Source of the DNA: Anaerolineae bacterium
GTDB taxonomy: Bacteria > Chloroflexota > Anaerolineae > UBA1429
Reading direction: 5' to 3'
NCBI GenBank assembly: GCA_007123335.1
Contig: SKLG01000246.1
Location: forward strand, 1 to 5,885
Length of the DNA: 5,885 nucleotides
The translations under genes and the position numbers were made by a program. Shown piece by piece: positions 1-4,974 of the stretch. Every line of letters starts with the position of its first letter. Within the stretch, counting starts at the first letter, position 1. The notes beneath the pieces were generated by a model. It searched no databases. It was given only the letters and a program-made list of their open reading frames with translations, and was not told where the DNA came from.

Positions 1-98
1 ACTAGGCAGGCCCGAACCTTTTGGCCAGGCCGCACTCGGCACACCGCAAAGCACCGATACCACCTCGGCATCGACGCGGAGCCTCAACGAAAAAGCGC

Positions 99-581
99 TT
101 ACACGCCGCTGTCATCATCGAGATCGAGCGCCAGGCACATCTTTTGGCGCGAGCCGCTATCCTCTTTGACCTCGAACCCCAGGCTCTCATAAAGGTTCAT
201 CGCCCGGGCGTTGCTCTTGGTCACATTGAGGGTCAACGCCCGCGCACCCCGCGCAACGGCGAGGGCCATGACGTCCTCCATGATCTGTCGCCCAAATCCC
301 TTGCCCCAATGCTCTTGGGCCACCTGGATGTGGCGAATATGCACCGCAGCCCGCGGACGCCCCAAATCCAGCCACAACCAGGCGATCACCGCGACGGACC
401 CGTCGCCGCCCTCCAGCTCATAGACAAACACCTCGCCCCGCCGCGCCGCAGAGCGCACCGAGGCGCAAAAGATGCTCTCTGAGAAATAGTCATCTGGAAA
501 GTTGATCTCCCAGCTTTTGCGCTGAGCCTCGACCATTCCCGTATAGTCGCTGTCCGGATCTAGTGGACGGCGTCGTAGCAT
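99..581 (-). CDS. GNAT-family N-acetyltransferase
   Basis: A 160-residue protein of the GCN5-related acetyltransferase fold, which moves an acetyl group from acetyl-CoA to an amine of an unknown small molecule or protein. The acetyl-CoA pyrophosphate loop (motif A) is visible as HIRHIQVAQEHWGKGFGRQI, residues 81-100. Its G-x-G is G95/G97, and W92 sits where Arg or Gln is usual. Motif B follows at residues 118-136, with SNARAMNLYESLGF; N124 and Y131 are the usual conserved Asn and the possible general-acid Tyr. Length is normal for a single-domain GNAT, and there is no signal peptide, so it should be cytoplasmic. The ATG has only a weak purine-rich GAGAG upstream. It begins 11 bases after the stop of the dehydratase gene on the same strand, so the two are probably co-transcribed. 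The overall pattern is RimI-like, but that alone does not identify the substrate, and its link to sugar-acid metabolism is unclear. Confidence 0.9.
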   Translation of the reverse strand: MLRRRPLDPDSDYTGMVEAQRKSWEINFPDDYFSESIFCASVRSAARRGEVFVYELEGGDGSVAVIAWLWLDLGRPRAAVHIRHIQVAQEHWGKGFGRQIMEDVMALAVARGARALTLNVTKSNARAMNLYESLGFEVKEDSGSRQKMCLALDLDDDSGV

Positions 582-592
582 TTCACGCTCTC

Positions 593-1726
593 TCAGGCGA
601 ACAATCTGGTGCCAGGCCGCAAATGCTTCTCGGCGGCCTCTTCATTCAGTTCCCAGCCCAGGCCGGGACGGTCGTTCAAGGTGATATACCCATCCTGAAT
701 GAGCGGCGGATCGGCCTGGACGAGATCATGCCAGTGCGGGCGCTCCATCCAGTGCCATTCGAGCACCAAGAAATTGGGCACCGACGCGCAACAGTGGCAC
801 GAGGCGATGGTGCCCAGCGGCCCACAGACATTGTGCGGCGCCAAGGGGATATAGTATATCTCGGCCAGGTTGGCGATCTTTTTGCCCTCCAACAGCCCAC
901 AGCACTTGGGCAGATCGGGCATGATGATATCCACCGCCTGCTTTTCCACCAGGTCCTTAAAGCCCCAACGCAGGTAGAGATTCTCGCCGGCGCAGATCGG
1001 CGTGCTGGTGGAAGCCTTGACCTCGCGCATGGCGTCGATATTCTCCGGCGGCACCGGCTCTTCGAGCCACAAGAGATCCAACCCCTCCAGCGCCTTGGCG
1101 ATGCGGATGGCCGAGCCGGTGTCATAGCGGCCGTGGAGGTCCATGGCCACGTCGATCTCGGGGCCCACCGCCTCGCGCACGGCGGTCGCCTTGGCCACCA
1201 TGTCGGCGAGCTCGGCGTTATTCACCGTGTGATTGAACATGTCGTACTTTTTCGGGTGGCGCATGTCGTCCAGGTCGAACTTGATCGCCGTAAAGCCCTG
1301 ATCCACCACCTCCTTGGCCTTGTCGGCGTTGGCCTGGGGCGAGTCGTCACCGCCGGCGTGACAGTCGGCGTACATGCGAATCTTGTCGCGGAACTTGCCG
1401 CCCAACAGGGCGTAAACCGGCAGACCGGTGGCCTTGCCCACCAGGTCCCACAGCGCGATCTCAATGCCGGTCATGGCCGTGACCAGATTGCCGGCCATGG
1501 CGCCGTTGAACACCTGGTAGCGGCGCATCTTTTCCCACAGGCGATCGACATTCATCGGGTCCTCGCCCAAGATAAAGCGCGACAATCCGGCGATGAGCCC
1601 CTGGATGCCGTCGCCGCCGTGAATGCACTCGCCGGTACCGGTGAGCCCTACATCGGTGTAGATGCGCACATAACAGGAATAACCGTGACCCCACACCTCG
1701 CCGGTGCGAATTTCTGTGATCTTCAT
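593..1726 (-). CDS. Enolase-superfamily acid-sugar dehydratase (mandelate racemase / galactonate dehydratase-like)
   Basis: A 377-residue cytoplasmic enzyme of the mandelate racemase branch of the enolase superfamily. The family abstracts a proton alpha to a carboxylate held on Mg2+; acid-sugar dehydratases then lose water to give a 2-keto-3-deoxy acid. The N-terminal capping domain (about 1-115) is followed by a TIM barrel. Predicted metal ligands are D196 (in MDLHGRYD), E222 (in LEEP) and E248 (in AGEN). The His-Asp dyad is H298 (in LAPHN) with D271 (in MPDL). K149 (in AIKFD) is at the end of the second barrel strand. The D-x-H pattern D196/H198 matches the general-acid His of galactonate dehydratase-type enzymes and favours a dehydratase over a racemase. 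The exact sugar acid cannot be read from sequence. The frame stays open to 1891, but I chose the ATG at 1726: the family consensus begins MKITEI, and a GGAGGA lies 11 bases upstream (1738-1743). It probably has its own promoter, and the GNAT gene follows closely. Confidence 0.93.
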   Translation of the reverse strand: MKITEIRTGEVWGHGYSCYVRIYTDVGLTGTGECIHGGDGIQGLIAGLSRFILGEDPMNVDRLWEKMRRYQVFNGAMAGNLVTAMTGIEIALWDLVGKATGLPVYALLGGKFRDKIRMYADCHAGGDDSPQANADKAKEVVDQGFTAIKFDLDDMRHPKKYDMFNHTVNNAELADMVAKATAVREAVGPEIDVAMDLHGRYDTGSAIRIAKALEGLDLLWLEEPVPPENIDAMREVKASTSTPICAGENLYLRWGFKDLVEKQAVDIIMPDLPKCCGLLEGKKIANLAEIYYIPLAPHNVCGPLGTIASCHCCASVPNFLVLEWHWMERPHWHDLVQADPPLIQDGYITLNDRPGLGWELNEEAAEKHLRPGTRLFA

Positions 1727-1747
1727 GCCTACGATTGTCCTCCATGG

Positions 1748-1765
1748 AGCGGTATGGTAACCGCT
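1748..1765. promoter_or_regulatory. 18-base palindrome, candidate operator or leader hairpin
   Basis: AGCGGT (1748-1753) and ACCGCT (1760-1765) are perfect inverted repeats around a 6-base centre. They lie in the leader of the dehydratase gene, about 10-27 bases after the predicted transcription start and upstream of its ribosome binding site. That is where a repressor such as a GntR- or LacI-type protein would block transcription. A small RNA hairpin is the alternative. No regulator gene is in the window, and I could not match the half-site to a known operator. Confidence 0.4.
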
Positions 1766-1780
1766 TTGTTGATGGACAGC

Positions 1781-1809
1781 ATCGTAGCATAGGCTGGAAG
1801 GTACGTCAA
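1781..1809 (-). promoter_or_regulatory. Sigma70-type promoter with extended -10 for the dehydratase gene
   Basis: On the minus strand, TTGACG (1809-1804) and TACGAT (1786-1781) are separated by exactly 17 bases. A TGC directly before the -10 gives an extended -10 element. Transcription would start near 1774, leaving a leader of roughly 48 bases before the ATG at 1726. This sits in the 116-base gap after the solute-binding protein gene. The dehydratase and GNAT genes can therefore be expressed independently of the upstream genes, although read-through from them remains possible because I see no terminator in the gap. Confidence 0.6.
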
Positions 1810-1842
1810 GAGGAAAATGACCCGGGCGATAAAACAGTTCCC

Positions 1843-2712
1843 CTAGAACCAGCGAGCGCGCAGCGCCTCCAGCGTGCCATCGGCCCGCCATTCGTTCAGG
1901 GCGGCGTTCACCTGTTCCATGAGGGTGGGCGCGTCGATGAGCGCGGCGATGACCAGGGGTTCAGAGGTGAGGGGCGGGCCGGCGATGCGCAGGTCGCCGT
2001 GCTCGCGGAGCAGTTCGTACGCGGTGACGCGGTCGCAGATCAGGCCATCGGCCTCGCCGCTGCGCAACAGCGCCACGGCCTCGTCCATTTCGCGCTGTGG
2101 CAGCACCTCCAGGGGGAGCCCCTGATCGCGATAAAGCTTGCGGGCCAGATGGTGCCCCTCGGCGCCCAGCTCGACGGCGATGGAGATGGGGGCATCGCTC
2201 TCGCCGCGCAGATCGCGGATATCCTCCACGTCCGCGCGATCGGCGCTCATCAGCAGCACCTGGCCGGCGTCAAAGTAGCTCTGCGAATAGCGCAGATCGC
2301 GGGTCATGGTGCGGTCGTAGGGCAAGGCGGAGATGATCAAGTCGAATTTGTTCGTTCTCAGCGCGTCGTACAGTCCATCAAAGTGGACGTTGACCATGAC
2401 GACCTCGACGCCCCAGCGCTCCCCCAGCGCTCTGGCCAGGTCCACATCCAGGCCAAAGAACTCGCCGTCGTCGGTGACGACCTCAAAGGGGGGATAGCTG
2501 GCGTCCATGCCCACACGCAGCAGGCCGTCGCGCTGAATGCGCTCCCAGGCGACGTCGCGCTGCCAGAGGTCCGCCCAATATTCGCCTTGCCAAAGCAAAA
2601 CCAGCACGAGCAACAGCGCCGCAAGGGCCAGCGCCAGCCAGCGGGCGATTTTGCGCTCACCAGAGGCCCGTCGGATCGCTCTCCAGGTACTCGTAGGGCT
2701 CGCCGTGGGCAT
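1843..2712 (-). CDS. Membrane-anchored family-3 periplasmic solute-binding protein
   Basis: A 289-residue protein of the bacterial extracellular solute-binding family 3, which usually binds amino acids or other small polar or carboxylated ligands. Residues 1-24 are Arg-rich. Residues 25-41 are a strongly hydrophobic segment flanked by Trp (W25, W41) and act as a signal anchor; there is no lipobox Cys and no clear cleavage site. The binding domain starts at about 64 (LLRVGMDASYPPFEV), with the family signature GLDVDLARALGERW at 87-100, the strand KFDLIISALPYDRT at 122-135, and TRDLRYSQSYFDAGQ near 137-151, where R138 may hold a ligand carboxylate. The C-terminal lobe ends in LNEWRADGTLEALRARWF, a typical family ending. 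The frame is open to 2973, but ATG 2712 is preferred because GGAGG lies 9 bases upstream. This makes it overlap the hydrolase gene by 56 bases. No permease or ATPase gene is adjacent, so it could be an orphan ligand sensor as well as a transporter subunit. Confidence 0.88.
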   Translation of the reverse strand: MPTASPTSTWRAIRRASGERKIARWLALALAALLLVLVLLWQGEYWADLWQRDVAWERIQRDGLLRVGMDASYPPFEVVTDDGEFFGLDVDLARALGERWGVEVVMVNVHFDGLYDALRTNKFDLIISALPYDRTMTRDLRYSQSYFDAGQVLLMSADRADVEDIRDLRGESDAPISIAVELGAEGHHLARKLYRDQGLPLEVLPQREMDEAVALLRSGEADGLICDRVTAYELLREHGDLRIAGPPLTSEPLVIAALIDAPTLMEQVNAALNEWRADGTLEALRARWF

Positions 2713-3799
2713 AGTGCCGCACCTCCACATAGATCGGCTTGGGGATAAACTCGGGCGTGACAAAGGTAAAATGGTCCTGATAGCTCTTGTGCGGCCAGGG
2801 ATAGCGAAAGGCCCACATGGCGACCGCCTCGCACCAGTCCCACTCTCGCTGCGCCCACTCGTAGGCGCGGATGGTGTACTCGATGCGCTGGTAGGGGCGC
2901 ACCGCCTTGGTCCAGCGGGGGTGATCGTTCCAGCCGCCCTCGGTGATATAGCAGGGCTTGTCGCCATCGCCATAGCGGGCCATCAGTTCATGGACCAGCT
3001 CGGCGCGGCGAAAGTTGATCTCCTGAGGATCGGGCGGCTCCTCCGGCGGAAAGGTCAAACCATAGGCGTGGATGGCCATGCCATCAAAGCAGGCGCCCCC
3101 ACCGGCCTCATAGAGCCGCTCCAGGAAAATCAGGTCGTCCATCCCCCACTCGCTGCCCGGCGGGGCCAGAGTGGGCGCCATGCCGGCGGCCAGGATCTGG
3201 ACCTCGGAATTGGCCTCTTTGGCCATGCGGTAGGTCAGGCAGAGCAGCTCGGCATAGGCTTCGGGGTCGGGCAGCCGATAGCCCCACTCAAAGGCCAGAT
3301 TGGGCTCGTTCCAGACCACAATGTGCTCCACCTCGCCGCGATAGCGCGCGGCAAAGGCGGCGACAAACTCGGCGTAATCGGCGAAATGCTCCCGATCGAG
3401 GTAGCGAAAGGTCGTCTCGGGGGGGCGGGCCCACTCGGGCACAAAGTCGATGCGCGCGATGACCCTCAGGCCCTGATGGCGGGCGTGGCGGATGATCAGG
3501 TCGGGGCGGCTCCAGTCAATGTTCCCCTTGGTGGGCTCATAATACCCCCAGGGAAAGTACTCGACGATCCAGGGCGCGCCCATCTCGCGCACCATGGCCA
3601 GGCTCTCCTGGATCTTCCATTCCTCCACCTCATCGGTGAGGCGCGTATGCACGCCCAGCTTGGGGTTGCCGGTGCGCACCGTGTGCGGCGGCCCCATGAT
3701 CACCAGACGCCTGGGCAGCGCGTTCAGCGTCGCAAGCACGGCGATGAGCATCGCGACGCGGGCGAACCCGCGTATCCGACGCGCCGTTGGACGATTCAC
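2657..3799 (-). CDS. Secreted or membrane-anchored clan GH-A glycoside hydrolase-like protein
   Basis: A 380-residue TIM-barrel protein with the layout of clan GH-A retaining glycosidases (GH5/GH39/GH42-like). Residues 1-14 are Arg-rich and 15-28 (VAMLIAVLATLNAL) hydrophobic, giving a signal peptide or anchor, so the enzyme should act outside the cytoplasm. The barrel starts at about 48 (LGVHTRL) and includes VEYFPWGYYEPTKGNIDW (79-96), typical of the second-strand region. The acid/base Glu is E165 in HIVVWNEPN and the nucleophile is E287 in CYITEGGWND; H244 in MAIHAY is another usual active-site residue. Both catalytic residues are present, so it should be active; the linkage cut is unknown. 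The start codon is GTG at 3799, without a clear Shine-Dalgarno; ATG at residue 17 would destroy the charged n-region. The 3' end overlaps the solute-binding protein gene. The nearby glycosyltransferases make a polysaccharide-processing role, as for the exopolysaccharide hydrolase PslG, a reasonable guess. Confidence 0.85.
   Translation of the reverse strand: MNRPTARRIRGFARVAMLIAVLATLNALPRRLVIMGPPHTVRTGNPKLGVHTRLTDEVEEWKIQESLAMVREMGAPWIVEYFPWGYYEPTKGNIDWSRPDLIIRHARHQGLRVIARIDFVPEWARPPETTFRYLDREHFADYAEFVAAFAARYRGEVEHIVVWNEPNLAFEWGYRLPDPEAYAELLCLTYRMAKEANSEVQILAAGMAPTLAPPGSEWGMDDLIFLERLYEAGGGACFDGMAIHAYGLTFPPEEPPDPQEINFRRAELVHELMARYGDGDKPCYITEGGWNDHPRWTKAVRPYQRIEYTIRAYEWAQREWDWCEAVAMWAFRYPWPHKSYQDHFTFVTPEFIPKPIYVEVRHYAHGEPYEYLESDPTGLW
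2722..2726 (-). promoter_or_regulatory. Ribosome binding site fixing the start of the solute-binding protein
   Basis: GGAGG on the minus strand lies 9 bases before ATG 2712, inside the 3' end of the upstream hydrolase gene. It is the only good Shine-Dalgarno/ATG pair near the hydrophobic segment. It therefore decides the start, and it supports translational coupling of the two genes. Confidence 0.6.
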
Positions 3800-3829
3800 G
3801 ATCGAGCACTTGAGCCCTTGGATGGATCG

Positions 3830-3835
3830 ATGATA
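3830..3835 (-). promoter_or_regulatory. Possible -10 box for the hydrolase gene
   Basis: The minus strand carries an AT-rich island (about 3829-3840) in an otherwise GC-rich gap. TATCAT (3835-3830) is a five-of-six match to the -10 consensus, 31 bases before the GTG start at 3799. No convincing -35 lies at the right distance (TTTCGG at a 17-base spacer), so this is a weak call. Confidence 0.25.
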
Positions 3836-3860
3836 TAAATAGCGCGGAAATGCCGAAATC

Positions 3861-3889
3861 TTGGCGGCCTCCTGCGGCTGTGGTATACT
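3861..3889 (+). promoter_or_regulatory. Strong sigma70-type promoter for tRNA-Arg
   Basis: TTGGCG (3861-3866) and TATACT (3884-3889) are exactly 17 bases apart, and a TGG just before the -10 makes it an extended -10. Transcription would start near 3896, only about four bases before the mature tRNA. This agrees with a dedicated, strongly expressed tRNA transcript. The promoter is back to back with the hydrolase gene's upstream region. Confidence 0.7.
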
Positions 3890-3899
3890 GTCAACGTTC

Positions 3900-3972
3900 G
3901 CCCCAGTAGCTCAGAGGACAGAGCAGAGGTTTCCTAAACCTTTGGCCGGGGGTTCGACTCCCTCCTGGGGCA
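3900..3972 (+). tRNA. tRNA-Arg (anticodon CCT)
   Basis: A complete cloverleaf can be folded by hand. The acceptor stem GCCCCAG (3900-3906) pairs with CTGGGGC (3965-3971), all seven pairs Watson-Crick. The D stem GCTC/GAGC (3909-3912, 3921-3924) has an 8-base loop containing GG. The anticodon stem GAGGT/ACCTT (3926-3930, 3938-3942, first pair G-T) closes the loop TTCCTAA, with anticodon CCT at 3933-3935. The T stem GGGGG/CCCTC (3948-3952, 3960-3964, one G-T pair) closes TTCGACT. The discriminator base is A3972. CCA is not encoded, so it must be added by the nucleotidyltransferase. It reads the Arg codon AGG, which should be rare in a GC-rich genome. No intron, no long variable arm, and no sign of an integrated element at its 3' end. 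Confidence 0.95.
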
Positions 3973-3980
3973 TGACTCTC

Positions 3981-4021
3981 AAACCCCTTTCATCCAGCAT
4001 CCATGCGATGGAAAGGGGTTT
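3981..4021. terminator. Hairpin terminator between the tRNA and the convergent glycosyltransferase operon
   Basis: AAACCCCTTTC (3981-3991) pairs perfectly over 11 bases with GAAAGGGGTTT (4011-4021). After one bulged G (4010) three more pairs can form (3992-3994 with 4007-4009). It begins eight bases after the tRNA. The T-run on the plus strand is short (TTTCT) and still shorter on the minus strand, so termination may be imperfect. Because the tRNA and glycosyltransferase genes converge here, it may serve both directions. The remaining bases 4022-4113 hold nothing else recognisable. Confidence 0.7.
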
Positions 4022-4113
4022 CTGCTATCCTCTGCCCAACACTGCCGATAACCCCCAGCGACATATCCCAAGAATACCATGAACCCGCACGCCGCCCAAT
4101 TGCGCGATCTCGG

Positions 4114-4974
4114 CTATCTCGCGGTCTCCTCAACCTCCCAAGCGCGGGGATCTTGGGGGCGGGCCATGCGCCGGCGCAGCCATTGTTGCAGCGGGGCAGG
4201 CAGGGCGCGCAGGCCGCGATGGCGCAGCAGGCGCAGCCAATACCAGGGCATGGTCGGGCGCAGGCCGTGGCGTCGGCTCACGGTCAAGGCCTCGCGCCAG
4301 TGGCGCTCCTCCTGCGTCGCCGTCTTGCTCGCGCCGTGCAGCCGAAAGCACGCCAGCGGCATGGGCAGGTAGGCGACCCGGCAGACCTTGGCCGCACGCA
4401 CGAAAAAGTCATAGTCGAGGGCATAGTGCAGGCCGGTGTCGAACCCGCCGATCTCCTCCCAGACAGAGCGTCGCCAAAACGCGGCCTGCTGGGGGATAAA
4501 CTCGGCGCGCTGGATGAGGCGTTGCAGGCTAAAGGGATGGCCGGGCATGTCACGTAGAAAGCGCCCCTGGGCGTCGATGACGCGGCAGTCGCCATAGAGC
4601 AGCCCCACCTCGGGGTGCTCGCGAAACCAGGCGGCGACGGCGGCCAGCGCCCCCGGCAGGTAGGTGTCGTCCGAGTTCAGGTAGGCCATGATCTCGCCGC
4701 GAGCCAGGCGCAGCCCCTTGTTGATGGCGTCGGCCTGGCCCTCGTCGGGCTCGGAGAGCCAGCGCAGGCGCGTCTCGCGGTAGCGCTCACCGTAGCGCCG
4801 CAGGATCGCGACGGTGCCGTCGGTGGAGCCGCCGTCGATGACGATCTGCTCCAGATGCGGGTAATCCTGCTCCAGCACGGAGCGCAGGGTGGCCTCGATA
4901 AAGGGCGCCTGGTTGTAAGAGGGGGTGACGATAGAGATGCTTGCTGCCGCAGGTGCGGCCAAGGGTGTGTTCAT
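4114..4974 (-). CDS. Family 2 (GT-A fold) glycosyltransferase
   Basis: A 286-residue inverting glycosyltransferase-2-like enzyme that transfers a sugar from a nucleotide-sugar donor to a growing glycan. The N-terminal nucleotide-binding strand SIVTPSYNQAPFIEATLRSV is at 14-33. VIDGGSTDGT (45-54) supplies the uridine-contacting Asp residues, and SEPDEGQADAINKG (74-87) is a standard GT2 block. The metal-binding D-x-D-type motif is LNSDDTYLPGAL (99-110; D102, D103). The acceptor-side block QQAAFWRRSVWEEIGGFD (162-179) and ALDYDFFVRAAK (185-196) carry the likely catalytic Asp region. There is no transmembrane segment; the C-terminus (about 230-286) is rich in Arg and Trp and may sit on the membrane face. 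The ATG overlaps the upstream stop as ATGA, with GAGGAG 8 bases upstream. Donor and acceptor sugars cannot be told. It is the last gene of its operon. Confidence 0.93.
   Translation of the reverse strand: MNTPLAAPAAASISIVTPSYNQAPFIEATLRSVLEQDYPHLEQIVIDGGSTDGTVAILRRYGERYRETRLRWLSEPDEGQADAINKGLRLARGEIMAYLNSDDTYLPGALAAVAAWFREHPEVGLLYGDCRVIDAQGRFLRDMPGHPFSLQRLIQRAEFIPQQAAFWRRSVWEEIGGFDTGLHYALDYDFFVRAAKVCRVAYLPMPLACFRLHGASKTATQEERHWREALTVSRRHGLRPTMPWYWLRLLRHRGLRALPAPLQQWLRRRMARPQDPRAWEVEETAR

Noticed and set aside
2..98. Cys-x-x-Cys tail (RCAECGLAKRFGPA) on the minus strand
   Set aside because: It looks like half a zinc ribbon, but the frame comes through the 3' end of the acetyltransferase gene in a shadow frame. 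There is no second Cys pair and no plausible start.
563..1792. 409-codon plus-strand open frame
   Set aside because: It lies antisense to the dehydratase, whose frame has complete family motifs. The plus-strand product is His/Val/Gly-rich with no domain, a common effect of GC-rich codons read backwards.
1727..1891. N-terminal extension of the dehydratase to 1891
   Set aside because: It would overlap the end of the binding-protein gene and cross the promoter. The family consensus begins at MKITEI, the ATG at 1726.
2713..2973. N-terminal extension of the solute-binding protein to 2973
   Set aside because: The extra 87 residues are read out of frame through the hydrolase and resemble no domain. 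ATG 2712 has GGAGG and puts a proper charged region before the membrane segment.
2537..3838. 433-codon plus-strand open frame
   Set aside because: It is antisense to the hydrolase and the binding-protein start. The product has no recognisable motif and no good ribosome binding site, and it ends close to the tRNA promoter.
3889..3894. TTGACA on the minus strand as a -35 box for the hydrolase gene
   Set aside because: The sequence at a 17-base spacer is GAGGCC, not a -10. The bases overlap the -10 of the tRNA promoter on the other strand, so the match is probably chance.
3900..3972. tRNA 3' end as an attachment site of an integrated element
   Set aside because: No integrase gene and no second copy of the tRNA 3' end in the window; the genes on both sides look like ordinary chromosome.
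4105..4124. Short inverted repeat CGCGA/TCGCG at the end of the GT2 gene
   Set aside because: Only five pairs with a long spacer, largely within coding sequence, and no T-run; expected by chance at this GC content.
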